DNA from: Armatimonadota bacterium
GTDB taxonomy: Bacteria; Bacillota; Desulfotomaculia; Desulfotomaculales; Nap2-2B
Assembly: GCA_023511535.1 (NCBI GenBank)
Contig: JAIMBK010000018.1
Coordinates: 1 to 44,978, forward strand
Length of the DNA: 44,978 nt
Direction of reading: 5' to 3'
Shown piece after piece: positions 24,783 through 33,662 of this stretch (positions are counted from its first letter, which is position 1; each line of letters begins with the position of its first letter). The position numbers and the translations under genes were made by a program. The notes below the pieces were generated by a model. That model saw only the letters and a program-made list of their open reading frames with translations. It was not told the DNA's origin and did no database searches.

Positions 24783-25787
24783 CTACAAACCGTAAAACCC
24801 CATCAGGCCCAGGGCGGCAAAAACGACCGTGGCCGCCCAAAAGCTGACCACCACCCTGTTTTCGCTCCAGTTGCAGAGTTCAAAGTGATGGTGCAGGGGG
24901 CTCATGCGCAAGATCCGGCGGCCGAACAGCTGAAAGGAAGCCACCTGCAGGATTACGGACAGGGTCTCCAGGACAAAGACGCCGCCGATCAGGAACAAAA
25001 ACAGTTCGCTTCTGGTCACCAGGGCCGCCGTGCCCAGGGCGCTCCCCAGGGCCAGCGAGCCGGTGTCGCCCATAAACACCCGGGCCGGGTGCCGGTTGTA
25101 GAACAGAAAACCCAGGCATCCTCCGCTGACGGCCGCCATGACGGCCGCCACGCCGGTTTTGTCCACCGTGAAGGCAACCGGCAAAAGGGCCGCAGCCACC
25201 AGCGCCGACGTCCCGGCGGCCAGGCCGTCCAGGCCGTCCGTCAAATTGACGGCGTTCGCCGTCCCGGCAATCACCAGCACGGCAAAAACGAAAAAGCCGG
25301 CGGCGCCCAATTCCCAGGTCAATCCCCCGGGGGTAAAAAAACCGCTGTACGGCACCACCAGATCCGTGCCGCGGCCCAGCACAGACACGCAGAAGGCGGC
25401 CGCCGCCAGGCTGAACAGGATCTGACCCAGCAGCTTTTCCCGCGCCCGCAGCCCCAGTGGCCGCTTCAAGGCAATTTTAAGAAAATCATCTAAAAAACCG
25501 ATTAATCCAAAGGCCAGGGTCATCCCCAGCACCAGCAGGCCTTCTAAAGAATTTCCGGCATAAAGAAGCCCGGCCGCGGTAATTCCGGCCAGAAACATGA
25601 CCCCGCCCATGGTGGGCGTGCCGCTTTTCTGCAGGTGCCGGCCGGGCCCGTCGTTCCGGACGTTTTGCCCGCATTTTAACCGCGTCAGCAGCGGGATCAC
25701 CGCCGGACCGAGCAGCAGGGTAACCGCCAAAGAAACCAGGAACGGTTTAAGCACCAAAACGATTTGGGCTTGCTGAACAGGTGCCAT
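24783..25787 (-). CDS. mraY: phospho-MurNAc-pentapeptide translocase MraY
   Basis: MraY moves phospho-MurNAc-pentapeptide from UDP to undecaprenyl phosphate, making lipid I in the membrane. The 334-aa product has about ten hydrophobic helices, the motif KSGTPTMGGVMFL, the DDFLK motif (catalytic Asp pair region GFLDDFLKIALKR), NAVNLTDGLDGLAAG and the C-terminal MSPLHHHFEL. ATG 25787 follows a GGAG site. It is 15 nt after murF. Confidence 0.96.
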   Translation of the reverse strand: MAPVQQAQIVLVLKPFLVSLAVTLLLGPAVIPLLTRLKCGQNVRNDGPGRHLQKSGTPTMGGVMFLAGITAAGLLYAGNSLEGLLVLGMTLAFGLIGFLDDFLKIALKRPLGLRAREKLLGQILFSLAAAAFCVSVLGRGTDLVVPYSGFFTPGGLTWELGAAGFFVFAVLVIAGTANAVNLTDGLDGLAAGTSALVAAALLPVAFTVDKTGVAAVMAAVSGGCLGFLFYNRHPARVFMGDTGSLALGSALGTAALVTRSELFLFLIGGVFVLETLSVILQVASFQLFGRRILRMSPLHHHFELCNWSENRVVVSFWAATVVFAALGLMGFYGL

Positions 25788-25802
25788 AATCTGTTACTCC
25801 AT

Positions 25803-27206
25803 TTATAATTCTCCGGGTAACATTTTATGCTCTCCGGCAAAAATTGCGGCAATAATTTTTTCCATCTGCATCCCCCGCGAACCTTTGACCAGCATTACGT
25901 CACCGGGAGCCAAAAGATTTTTTAAAACCGCCGCTGCTTCTTCGGCGGCGGCCGTCTGCCGGATATTTTCCGCCGGAAAGCCCTTTTCTCTGGCTGCGGC
26001 GGCAATTTCGCGGGCCAGTTCGCCGACCGTGACCAGATAATCAACACCGCTTGTTTTAACCGCCTCGCCGACCTGGTGATGACCGGCCGCGGCCAGAGCG
26101 CCCAGTTCCAGCATGTCGCCCAGGACGGCGATTTTCCGCCGGGGGCCGGCCACCCGGGCCAGCACGTCCAGGGCGGCCCGCATTGACGAGGGGTTGGCGT
26201 TGTAGGCGTCGTTGATGACGGTGATCCCTTCCCGGTCGGTTATTTCCACCCGCATGCCGGACAGGGAGACCTGCTCCAGGCCCCTGCCGATCTGCGCAAA
26301 GGATAAACCCAGCGCCCGGCCGACGCCGACGGCGGCCAGGGCGTTCAATACGTTATGCTGTCCGGGCAAGGGCAGCCGCACGGGATAACGCGCCCCGTTA
26401 ATTTCCACGTCGAAGCGGGTGGCCCGCCCTTCGCTCCGGATATTCACCGCGCGAATGTCAGCCTGCGCGCCCACGCCGAAGTAGAAAACCTTCCCGCGGC
26501 AGCGCGCGGCCTGCTCCCGGATATACGGGCTTTCGGCGGGAAGGACGGCAAAACCGGCGGGGCCGATGTGGTCGAGCAGTTCCCCCTTGGCCCGGGCGAT
26601 TGACTCTACCGAGCCCAGACGCTCAAAATGGGCCTCGCCGATATTGGTGATCACGGCGGCGGTCGGGCGGGCAATCCGGCACAGGTAGTCGATCTCCCCG
26701 GGGCCGCGCATGGCCATTTCCACCACCGCCGCCTGGTGGTGATCGCTTAATTCCAGCAGGGTGAGGGGCAGGCCGATTTCGTTGTTCAGGTTGCCCGGCG
26801 TCTTTAAAGTACTCATCGCGGTGGCGAGGACAGCGGCGATCATATCTTTCGTGGTGGTTTTCCCGGAACTCCCGGTAACGGCCACCACCGGCAGGGAGTA
26901 TTTCTCCCGGTTGTACGCGGCCAGCTTCTGGAGGGCCTGAAGCGGGTCGTCCACCAGCAGCACGGGAATCTCTTCCGGCAGCCCGGCGACGGCGCGGGCG
27001 GCCACCAGCCCGGCGGCGCCGGCGGCCGCGGCCCGGGGAAGAAAATCGTGGGCGTCGACGCGCTCGCCGCGCAGGGCAAAAAACAGCTGCCCGGGAGCCA
27101 GCGTCCGCGTGTCCGTGGAGACTGCACTGACCTGCACCCGGCCGTCGCCCTGGATAATTTTTGCGCCGATCGCTTGTGCTATTTCGGCGATGGTCATGGT
27201 TTTCAT
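25803..27206 (-). CDS. murF: UDP-MurNAc-tripeptide-D-alanyl-D-alanine ligase MurF
   Basis: MurF adds D-Ala-D-Ala to complete the pentapeptide. The 467-aa product has the N-terminal domain with VSTDTRTLAPGQLFFALRG, the P-loop VTGSSGKTTTKDMIAAVL, the motif TPGNLNNEIGLPLTLL, NIGEAHFERLGS and the C-terminal INDAYNANPSSMRAAL. ATG 27206 is 18 nt after the murE stop. High GC in this gene creates many spurious frames on the other strand. Confidence 0.95.
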   Translation of the reverse strand: MKTMTIAEIAQAIGAKIIQGDGRVQVSAVSTDTRTLAPGQLFFALRGERVDAHDFLPRAAAAGAAGLVAARAVAGLPEEIPVLLVDDPLQALQKLAAYNREKYSLPVVAVTGSSGKTTTKDMIAAVLATAMSTLKTPGNLNNEIGLPLTLLELSDHHQAAVVEMAMRGPGEIDYLCRIARPTAAVITNIGEAHFERLGSVESIARAKGELLDHIGPAGFAVLPAESPYIREQAARCRGKVFYFGVGAQADIRAVNIRSEGRATRFDVEINGARYPVRLPLPGQHNVLNALAAVGVGRALGLSFAQIGRGLEQVSLSGMRVEITDREGITVINDAYNANPSSMRAALDVLARVAGPRRKIAVLGDMLELGALAAAGHHQVGEAVKTSGVDYLVTVGELAREIAAAAREKGFPAENIRQTAAAEEAAAVLKNLLAPGDVMLVKGSRGMQMEKIIAAIFAGEHKMLPGEL

Positions 27207-27224
27207 GTGATCATATACCTCATG

Positions 27225-28715
27225 TTAAGAACGGGATTCATTACGCTCAATTTTTCCGGCCAACCGCTCTTCGATGGCCCGGGCCGCCTCGATCCGGTCG
27301 TCGAAGGGGAATCTGGCGGTGCCGATGATCTGGTAGTCTTCGTGCCCTTTGCCGGCGATGACCACGAGATCGCCGCGGGAGGCCGTCCGGACGGCGTAGG
27401 CAATGGCCTGACGGCGGTCGGGGAGGACGGCGTAAGCCCCGGGCCGGAGCACTTTTTGCACCCCTTCTTCAATCTCGGCGATAATCCGCCGGGGGTCTTC
27501 CGTCCGCGGGTTGTCCGAGGTCACCACCACCAGGTCGCTGAAAACGGCGGCAATTTCCCCCATCAACGGCCTTTTGCCGCGGTCGCGGTCGCCGCCGCAG
27601 CCAAAAACGGTAATCAGCCGGCCGTGGGGCAGTTGGCGCGCGGTCTTTAAAATATTTTCCAGCCCGTCCGGCGTATGGGCATAATCCACAACCACCGTGA
27701 AGTCCTGCCCCCGGTCAACCAGTTCAAAGCGCCCCGGAACGCCGGCAACGCTTTCCAGCGCCGGCACCATCACCGCCAGGGGCAGCCCGTGGGCCCCGCC
27801 CGCCGCCAGGGCGGCCAGGGCGTTGGAAACGTTAAAATGGCCGGTTAGCTTTAAATTCACCCGGGCAGCGCCCCAGGGGGTCTGTACCCGGAAAGAAGCG
27901 CCTCTGGTGGTCACCTGAATGTCTGCGGCCTTCACGTCGGCGTCCTGCCTGATTCCGTAAGTAACCACCCTTCCCCGGGCGGCGCGGAAGAGTTCGGGCG
28001 CGGCGGGGTCGTCGTTGTTCAGAACGGCAAATTGCTCCGCCATTTGAAAGAGGATTTTTTTGGCCGCCAGGTAATCGTTCATATCTTTATGAAAATCCAG
28101 GTGGTCCTGGGTGATGTTGGTAAAGACAGCCGTGGCGAAGGGGAGACCTTCCACGCGGTGCAGCGCCAGGGCGTGGGAACTGACCTCCATCACGACTGTG
28201 TCCACTCCCGCCGCGGCCATTTCGGCCAAAAGCTTTTGCAGGTCCAGCGATTCGGGGGTGGTGTGCCGCCCGGGGAGTTTGCGTTCGCCGATCCAGTTGG
28301 CAATGGTGCCGATCAAGCCCACCCGGGAGCCGGTGCTTTGCATAATCGCCTTCAGCAGGTAGGTGGTGGTGGTCTTGCCGTTGGTGCCGGTGACGCCGAT
28401 CAGTCTCAGCCGGCGGGCGGGGTAGCCGTAAAAACGGGCGGAGAGCCGGGCCAGCGCCCGGCGCGTGTCGGGAACCTGCACCCAGGGCACGGACGCGGGC
28501 GGGGCGACGGGCTTTTGCACCACCAGGGCGGCCGCGCCCCTGGCGACGGCCTGCTCCACGAAGGAGTGCCCGTCCGTCTGGAACCCTTCGATGGCGACAA
28601 AAACGTCCCCCGGTTCCACCTGGCGCGAATCACAGGCGATCCCGCGCACGGGGACGGCCGGGTCGCCCTGCCGGAACAAAATGGTTTGCTCCGCGATTAA
28701 TTCGCTGAACAGCAA
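27225..28715 (-). CDS. murE: UDP-MurNAc-dipeptide-meso-DAP ligase MurE
   Basis: MurE adds the third residue of the stem peptide. The 496-aa product has GIACDSRQVEPGDVFVAI, the P-loop VTGTNGKTTTTYLLKAIM, NITQDHLDFHKDMNDYLAAK, VVDYAHTPDGLENILKTAR and VTSDNPRTEDPRRII. The DNPR motif is the known mark of enzymes that use meso-diaminopimelate rather than lysine, so the wall is of the DAP type. TTG 28715 follows GGAAGGGAG at a rather long distance. A 386-nt gap with two repeats lies before it. Confidence 0.95.
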   Translation of the reverse strand: MLFSELIAEQTILFRQGDPAVPVRGIACDSRQVEPGDVFVAIEGFQTDGHSFVEQAVARGAAALVVQKPVAPPASVPWVQVPDTRRALARLSARFYGYPARRLRLIGVTGTNGKTTTTYLLKAIMQSTGSRVGLIGTIANWIGERKLPGRHTTPESLDLQKLLAEMAAAGVDTVVMEVSSHALALHRVEGLPFATAVFTNITQDHLDFHKDMNDYLAAKKILFQMAEQFAVLNNDDPAAPELFRAARGRVVTYGIRQDADVKAADIQVTTRGASFRVQTPWGAARVNLKLTGHFNVSNALAALAAGGAHGLPLAVMVPALESVAGVPGRFELVDRGQDFTVVVDYAHTPDGLENILKTARQLPHGRLITVFGCGGDRDRGKRPLMGEIAAVFSDLVVVTSDNPRTEDPRRIIAEIEEGVQKVLRPGAYAVLPDRRQAIAYAVRTASRGDLVVIAGKGHEDYQIIGTARFPFDDRIEAARAIEERLAGKIERNESRS

Positions 28716-28853
28716 GGGTAGATGCTCCCTTCCGCTACCAATTGATCATCGTATCACCGGCGAAAAAACATTGCAACAACCTTTATTTACCAATTCTAGT
28801 CTATTACACTCTTCCTTTTTATGGTATTATGACCAGCCGGAGGATAATTTAAC

Positions 28854-28895
28854 ATACCAGGCACAAAGTTCCCGGGCACAAAGGCATAAAGGAAA
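28854..28895. repeat. GGCACAAAGG-type repeat before murE
   Basis: ATACCAGGCACAAAGT, then GGGCACAAAGGCATAAAGG. The first 16 bases are the exact reverse complement of 12702-12717. It is the opposite orientation of the CTTTGTGCC family. The remaining part of 28716-28938 holds no gene and no clear promoter. Confidence 0.6.
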
Positions 28896-28938
28896 AGATT
28901 ATCCAGGGAACTCGAAAATAGCGTTCTACCATCCCTTA

Positions 28939-29102
28939 CGTCGGGCTGGAATTGTCCGGCTCGCTCCGCCTGACTACTGATATTGCCGGGGCCTTAAGCA
29001 TATGTCGTGTCTCGCCCGGACAATTGAGAAGTGAGAAGCAGGAGGTTAAAAGTAAGAGAATGTTAAATCCCACCTCCAACTTCTCACCTCCCACTTCTCA
29101 AT
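28939..29102. repeat. compound palindromic element after the PBP gene
   Basis: The core CGTCGGGCTG (28939-28948), 12 nt, then TCGCTCCGC (28961-28969) is followed by an inverted pair AATTGTCCGG (28950-28959) / CCGGACAATT (29016-29025). A second pair follows: left arm 29023-29046 (ATTGAGAAGTGAGAAGCAGG...) and right arm 29072-29102 (ending CCCACTTCTCAAT), which match except for one 7-nt unit. The right arm touches the PBP stop codon (29102-29104). Confidence 0.7.
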
Positions 29103-31324
29103 TACGGCCGCTCCACGAAGCCCCCCTCGCGAAGGGTTCCGGACGCGGACGCAGGGGCCGGCGGTGTTTCCGGCTCAAGGGGCGCCGGGGGTTGTTCCCC
29201 ACCCTGGCCGGGCGGCTGGAACTGAACCCGGATGGTGGTTCCGCGGGGCACTTTTTGCCCCGCCGGCGGATCCTGCTCGCCGGCCAGGCCGGTGCCGTTC
29301 AATTCCAGATGCAGGTCCAGGTTCTTCAGCAGGTCCGCCGCCTCCGGAATGGTGAGCCCTTTGAGATTGGGCACGGTCACTTCCCCGCCGCGCTGTTCCC
29401 GGGGCGGCGGCTCCAGATTCAAGATCACGGCGGTGCCGTTGAGTACTTCCGCTCCCGCCCCGGGCATTTGCCCGTAAACGATGTTTCCCTCACCCCGGAT
29501 CTGATACGTCAAACCAGCCTGAACGAGCCTGGAAATTGCTTCGCTAACCGGGTAGTTGACGACGGCCGGCACTTTCACCTTGAACCGGGGCTCTTCGTAA
29601 ACAAAGGGATCCTTGGGCTTTTCCAGACCGGGGGTTTCCGGCACCCGCAGGTAGTGCAGCGTATCGCGCACCACGGCCTGAAAAACGGGGGCGGCGACCT
29701 GGGAACCGTAGTAAATGCCCCCTTGCGGCTCGGCCACCATCACCAGGGCCGCCACGCGCGGGTCTTCCACCGGCGCGAAGCCGGCGAAGGAAGCCACGTA
29801 CCGCCCCGTCACGTAACCGCCGCCCTCGCCCACCACCTGGGCCGTCCCGGTTTTCCCGGCCACCCGGTAGCCGTCGATAAAGGCGTTCCGGCCGGTCCCC
29901 TTCAGGACCACGTTTTCCAGCAAGGCGCCTGCCTGCCGGGCCGTTTCCGGCGGCAAAACGGTGCGCACCGGCTCAGGTTTAAACTGTTTCACCACGTTCC
30001 CGGAACTGTCCCGGATTTCCCTGACGATTTGCGGGCGCACCAGTGTTCCCCCGTTGGCCACCGCCGCCACCGCCGTCAGCAGTTGAATGGGCGTCACGGC
30101 AATGGACTGGCCGATGGACATGGTGGCGATATTCAGGTTCGTGGCTTTTTTTTCTGGGATCATGATCCCCGCCGCCTCGCCGGGCAGGTCGATGCCGGTG
30201 GGCTGGCCGAAACCAAAGGCCTTGACGTATTGATAAAACTTTGGTATGCCTACCCTTAAACCTACCTCCACAAAGCCGGGGTTGCAGGAATGCATGACCA
30301 CTTCCGCAAAGGTCTGGCTGCCGTGCCCCCCGTCGTACCAGCACCGGATATACCGGTCGGCCACCTTAATGTAGCCCGGGTCGAAGAAGGCGTCTTCCGG
30401 TTTCACCACCCCTTCCGCCAGGGCGGCGGCCATGGTGATGATTTTAAAAGTGGAGCCCGGTTCGTAGTTATACCAGATGGCCGGGTTTCTGTCCCACGCC
30501 TCCCGGGGGGCTTGCAGCCATTCGTTGGAGTTAAAGGTAGGCCGGTTGCCCATGGCCAGGATTTCCCCGGTCCGCGGATCCATGACGATAATGACGGCCA
30601 GCTTCGGCCGGTATCTGGCCGTTATTTTATCCAGTTCCCTTTCGACAAAGTGCTGGATGGTTTCGTCAATGGTCAGGAACAGGTGGTGTCCCTGGCGCGG
30701 GGAGATATACTTGTGGATTGGCTCGGGAATGTCCTGCCCGGTGGCGTCCTGTTCAACAATGATGCGCCCGGGGACGCCCTTCAGTTCTTTTTCAAAAGTG
30801 ACTTCAACCCCCGTCAGGCCCTGGTTGTCGATGCCGGTAAAACCCAGCAGGTGCGGGGCGAGGGTTTGAAAAGGGTAGTAGCGCTGGTTTTCTCCAACCA
30901 GGAAAACGCCCGGCAGGTTCAACGCTTTTACCTTTTGGGCGGTTTGGGCGTCCATTTTGCGGGCCAGCCATTCAAAACACGACTTGCGGGTGAGGATTTG
31001 ATAAAGGCGCTCCTCGTCCACGGCCAGAACCGGGGAAAGCTTTTGCGCGGTGCCCCGGGGATCTTTGACCAGCCCGGGGATGGCGTAAAGGGAATCCACG
31101 CTGACGCTGGTCACCAGTTCTTTGCCGTTGCGGTCGTAGATGTTGCCGCGCCTGGCTTCGACGGGGATGTCGCGCGTCCGGATTTCCAGGGCTCTTTCCC
31201 GGAGTTCTTCGCCCCGGACGAATTGAATCCAGGCCACCCGGCCGGTAAAGGCGATTAAAATCAGGCCGGAAGCAATCAGCAGGAAGGCTAACCGCTTGCG
31301 GATCAGGGTAAGCATCGGCGGCAA
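29102..31324 (-). CDS. class B penicillin-binding protein with two PASTA domains (FtsI/SpoVD family)
   Basis: A membrane-anchored transpeptidase that cross-links septal peptidoglycan, partner of FtsW. The 740-aa product has an N-terminal anchor (LAFLLIASGLILIAFTGRVA), the dimerisation domain (RRGNIYDRNGKELVTSVSVD) and a transpeptidase domain with the three active-site motifs STFK (in YEPGSTFKIITM), SCN (VMHSCNPGF) and KTG (VAGKTGTAQVVG). Two PASTA repeats (about 575-700) and a Pro/Glu-rich tail follow. TTG 31324 fits GGGGAGGT 8 nt upstream better than ATG 31315. PASTA domains at this locus are typical of SpoVD (spore cortex) and of clostridial FtsI, so the exact name is open. Confidence 0.93.
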   Translation of the reverse strand: MPPMLTLIRKRLAFLLIASGLILIAFTGRVAWIQFVRGEELRERALEIRTRDIPVEARRGNIYDRNGKELVTSVSVDSLYAIPGLVKDPRGTAQKLSPVLAVDEERLYQILTRKSCFEWLARKMDAQTAQKVKALNLPGVFLVGENQRYYPFQTLAPHLLGFTGIDNQGLTGVEVTFEKELKGVPGRIIVEQDATGQDIPEPIHKYISPRQGHHLFLTIDETIQHFVERELDKITARYRPKLAVIIVMDPRTGEILAMGNRPTFNSNEWLQAPREAWDRNPAIWYNYEPGSTFKIITMAAALAEGVVKPEDAFFDPGYIKVADRYIRCWYDGGHGSQTFAEVVMHSCNPGFVEVGLRVGIPKFYQYVKAFGFGQPTGIDLPGEAAGIMIPEKKATNLNIATMSIGQSIAVTPIQLLTAVAAVANGGTLVRPQIVREIRDSSGNVVKQFKPEPVRTVLPPETARQAGALLENVVLKGTGRNAFIDGYRVAGKTGTAQVVGEGGGYVTGRYVASFAGFAPVEDPRVAALVMVAEPQGGIYYGSQVAAPVFQAVVRDTLHYLRVPETPGLEKPKDPFVYEEPRFKVKVPAVVNYPVSEAISRLVQAGLTYQIRGEGNIVYGQMPGAGAEVLNGTAVILNLEPPPREQRGGEVTVPNLKGLTIPEAADLLKNLDLHLELNGTGLAGEQDPPAGQKVPRGTTIRVQFQPPGQGGEQPPAPLEPETPPAPASASGTLREGGFVERP

Positions 31325-31343
31325 TCCAAGGACCTCCCCGGAT

Positions 31344-31503
31344 GGTCGCCGGCCTCCGGACGGCAGTCGTCAGATTTTTCCGTCGGGCTGTTTTTGTTCA
31401 GCGTCGCTCCGCTTGAACTAAAAACAGCCCTCCGCTTTGAAATTGCGGGTATTTTAAAAGCTTTGGCGTTCAAGATCCAGTAACCGGACGACCGACGACT
31501 GTT
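31344..31503. repeat. compound palindromic element after ftsL
   Basis: Outer arms CAGTCGTC (31364-31371) and GACGACTG (31494-31501) belong to the GTCGTCGG family. Inside lies a 16-bp stem, GGGCTGTTTTTGTTCA (31385-31400) with TGAACTAAAAACAGCCC (31414-31430, one bulge). The core CGTCGGGCTG, 13 nt, TCGCTCCGC is shared with 28939-28969. It fills the space between ftsL and the PBP gene and ends beside the ftsL stop codon (31504-31506). Confidence 0.7.
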
Positions 31504-32016
31504 TCAGCCCTGCCCCGGGTTTTCCCGTCCTGCCACCAGCCGCGCAAACGCCCGGATGATCCAGTTGCCTTTTTCCTGCGCCACCACTGCCGGTGCCTGT
31601 CCGGAACCTTCCCCGGAGCCGTCTTCCGGGGAAACCTGACCCGGGCCGGGAACCGGCGGACCGGTCTTGACCAGAATCATCCGGCTGGTGTCCGGCTTGA
31701 CCATCCCCAGCTTCGTCGTGGCCACTTTTTCCACCCTCTCCAGGGAAGTCAGCCGGGCAAGGTCTTCCGTCATCGCCTGAGTTTGAATGTTTAAGTCATT
31801 AATTTCTTTTTTCATCTTGTTCAGCTGGTACCCGGCGATGAGCACCTGCGCGTAAAAGTAAACAACCAGAATCGCGGCGCAAAAGGCAAGCAGAACCAGG
31901 CCGGTCAGAACCAGCCGCTCCCGCCGGGGGAGGTAGTAAACCCTGGTTCTTTTGCGCGCCCGAAGGCTTTTTTTGGGCAGGCTGGAATAATAAGGTTGTT
32001 CCTGGGCTACTACCAA
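31504..32016 (-). CDS. ftsL: cell-division protein FtsL
   Basis: A bitopic divisome protein that with FtsQ/DivIB and FtsB/DivIC activates septal synthesis. The 170-aa product has a basic N-terminal tail (KKSLRARKRTRVYYLPRRER), one transmembrane helix (LVLTGLVLLAFCAAILVVYF) and an outer leucine-zipper-like coil (YQLNKMKKEINDLNIQTQAM, then LERVEKVATTKLGMVKPD). The Pro/Gly-rich tail is longer than usual. TTG 32016 has AAGGTG 8 nt upstream. Identification rests on topology and on its place between rsmH and the PBP, because FtsL sequences are poorly conserved. Confidence 0.85.
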   Translation of the reverse strand: MVVAQEQPYYSSLPKKSLRARKRTRVYYLPRRERLVLTGLVLLAFCAAILVVYFYAQVLIAGYQLNKMKKEINDLNIQTQAMTEDLARLTSLERVEKVATTKLGMVKPDTSRMILVKTGPPVPGPGQVSPEDGSGEGSGQAPAVVAQEKGNWIIRAFARLVAGRENPGQG

Positions 32017-32067
32017 TGTTATTCACCTTCCCCTTTCTTTAGAACCGGTCATAAACCGGACAAACCT

Positions 32068-33045
32068 TCAACCTGCTTTTTCGGCGGCCCGCAACCGCGC
32101 GCTGCGCGCCCGCGGATTGCGTTCGATCTCCTCCGGCGAGGGGAGCAGGGGGCGCCGGGTAAGCACCTTCAGGACGCCCGGCCGGCCGCAAACGCAGACG
32201 GGTATCCCGGGCGGGCACTTGCACCCCGCCGCCAGCTCCCGGAAGGTTTCCTTGGCAATCCGGTCTTCCAGGGAATGAAAGGAAATTACACAGATCCGCC
32301 CGCCCGGCTTCAAAAACGAAACCGCCTCTTTCCAGGCCTTTGCCAAAACGTCCAGTTCCCGGTTCACGGCGATGCGCAGGGCCTGAAAAGTGCGTTTCGC
32401 AGGGTGCGGGCCGCGGCGGCGGGCGGGGGCCGGAATGGCCTTTTTAATGATTTCCGCCAGCCGGCCGGTGGTTTCAATGGGGCGGCGCTCCCTTTCGGCG
32501 GCGATGGCGGCGGCGATGCGCTTCGCCCAGCGCTCTTCACCGTAGCGCCGGAAAAGATCCGCCAGTTCGGCGGCGGACAGTTGATTGACCAGGTCTTTGG
32601 CACTTACCGGGCCGGCCGGGTCCATCCGCATGTCCAGCGGGCCGTCCGCCAGATAACTGAAACCCCGCCCGGGGTCGTCAAGCTGAAAGGAACTGACCCC
32701 CAGGTCGTAAAGCAGGCCGTCCACTTTCCGGATCTGCAGTTTTTCCAGGATCAGGGGCAAATTAACGAAATTTTCATTAAAAAGCTTTGCCCTCGCACCG
32801 TATTCAGCCAGCTGAGTTTGGGCCTGCCGGATGGCCAGGGGGTCCCTGTCCAGACCAACCAGGAGACCGTCCGGCGCCGTCAGCCTGAGGATTTCCCGGG
32901 CGTGCCCGCCGCCGCCCACGGTGCAATCCACGTAAACGCCGCCGGGCTTTAAACTGAGCACAGACAACACTTCGGGCAGCATTACCGGCTGGTGAAAAAG
33001 ATTCTGCTCCTGCTCCCGCCAGGGCACCACCGTTTTTTCCAACAC
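32068..33045 (-). CDS. rsmH: 16S rRNA (cytosine1402-N4)-methyltransferase RsmH (MraW)
   Basis: RsmH methylates C1402 of 16S rRNA in the decoding centre using SAM. The 325-aa product begins with [13 protein letters not shown] and the SAM-binding motif [16 protein letters not shown], then [43 protein letters not shown] and [12 protein letters not shown]. The short insert [15 protein letters not shown] holds three Cys. GTG 33045 is used here, but the start is uncertain; TTG 33042 and GTG 33030 are in frame. It follows mraZ by 22 nt. Confidence 0.95.
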   Translation of the reverse strand: MLEKTVVPWREQEQNLFHQPVMLPEVLSVLSLKPGGVYVDCTVGGGGHAREILRLTAPDGLLVGLDRDPLAIRQAQTQLAEYGARAKLFNENFVNLPLILEKLQIRKVDGLLYDLGVSSFQLDDPGRGFSYLADGPLDMRMDPAGPVSAKDLVNQLSAAELADLFRRYGEERWAKRIAAAIAAERERRPIETTGRLAEIIKKAIPAPARRRGPHPAKRTFQALRIAVNRELDVLAKAWKEAVSFLKPGGRICVISFHSLEDRIAKETFRELAAGCKCPPGIPVCVCGRPGVLKVLTRRPLLPSPEEIERNPRARSARLRAAEKAG

Positions 33046-33067
33046 CCTTCGCTAAATACATTCTTCT

Positions 33068-33505
33068 CTAAATGCCCAGATCGAAGTCCACGATTTTTTC
33101 GGCGATTTGCTCTGCCTGCGCCGCCGCTTCCCGGTTATATTTTTCCCACTGCTCCAGCGCCCAAATCTCCACCCGGCTGGAAACGCCGATGATGACCGCC
33201 TCTTTTTCCAGGGCGGCGTGCCGGCGCAGGCTGGCGGGGATGAGGATTCTGCCCTGCCTGTCCACCTCGCACTCGCAGGCGCCGGCAAAAAAGAAACGGA
33301 CAAAGGCCCGGACGTCTGACCGGGTAAAAGGCAGAGCCCGCATTTTTTTCTCCAGGCTCGCCCATTCCTGGGGTGGGTAGGCGAATAAACAGCCGTCCAG
33401 GCCTTTGGTCAAAACGAACTTTTCTCCTAAACCTTCCCGGAAGCGGGCAGGGATGAAAAGCCGGCCTTTGCCGTCGAGCGCGTGCTGATATTCGCCCATA
33501 AACAT
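33068..33505 (-). CDS. mraZ: transcriptional regulator MraZ
   Basis: MraZ is a ring-forming DNA-binding protein with two AbrB-like half domains that represses or tunes the dcw operon. The 145-aa product begins [20 protein letters not shown] and shows the second motif [21 protein letters not shown] 33505 gives the standard N-terminus and has GGGGGG about 9 nt upstream; the frame upstream to 33523 is non-coding leader. Three MraZ-box-like repeats at 33517-33546 sit right before the gene, fitting autoregulation. Confidence 0.95.
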   Translation of the reverse strand: MFMGEYQHALDGKGRLFIPARFREGLGEKFVLTKGLDGCLFAYPPQEWASLEKKMRALPFTRSDVRAFVRFFFAGACECEVDRQGRILIPASLRRHAALEKEAVIIGVSSRVEIWALEQWEKYNREAAAQAEQIAEKIVDFDLGI

Positions 33506-33516
33506 GCTTTTCATCC

Positions 33517-33546
33517 CCCCCACTATTCACCACTTTACACCACTTT
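33517..33546 (-). promoter_or_regulatory. mraZ: three tandem MraZ boxes
   Basis: On the minus strand AAAGTGGTGT (33537-33546), AAAGTGGTGA (33527-33536) and ATAGTGGGGG (33517-33526) are in register with a 10-nt period. Known MraZ boxes are short GTGG-containing direct repeats with 10-nt spacing. A possible promoter, TTTACA, 17 nt, TAAAGT, overlaps them, and the last box overlaps the ribosome site. Confidence 0.75.
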
Positions 33547-33561
33547 CATTTCTTTGTAAAC

Positions 33562-33584
33562 TAAAAAAATCCTCTTTGGAGGAT
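33562..33584 (-). terminator. terminator-like hairpin before mraZ
   Basis: ATCCTC (33569-33574) and GAGGAT (33579-33584) form a 6-bp stem with a 4-nt loop; on the minus strand a run of seven T follows. No minus-strand gene lies upstream within about 2.9 kb, so it may insulate the operon or act as an attenuator of a longer leader. Confidence 0.6.
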
Positions 33585-33662
33585 AAAATTTTTTCCGGAA
33601 AAATTTTCACCCGCGTTTTAAGCGCCGGAGGAGCCGGGGTATTCGACGGCTTAATAATGTTT

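Noticed and set aside
28952-30259. 435-codon plus-strand open frame opposite the PBP gene
   Set aside because: It is antisense to a clear class B PBP, has low-complexity Gly/Arg/His-rich content and no family motif; an effect of high GC.
30290-31258. 322-codon plus-strand open frame opposite the PBP gene
   Set aside because: Same reason; the minus-strand frame carries the transpeptidase motifs.
31996-32952. 318-codon plus-strand open frame opposite rsmH
   Set aside because: Shadow of a well-conserved methyltransferase gene.
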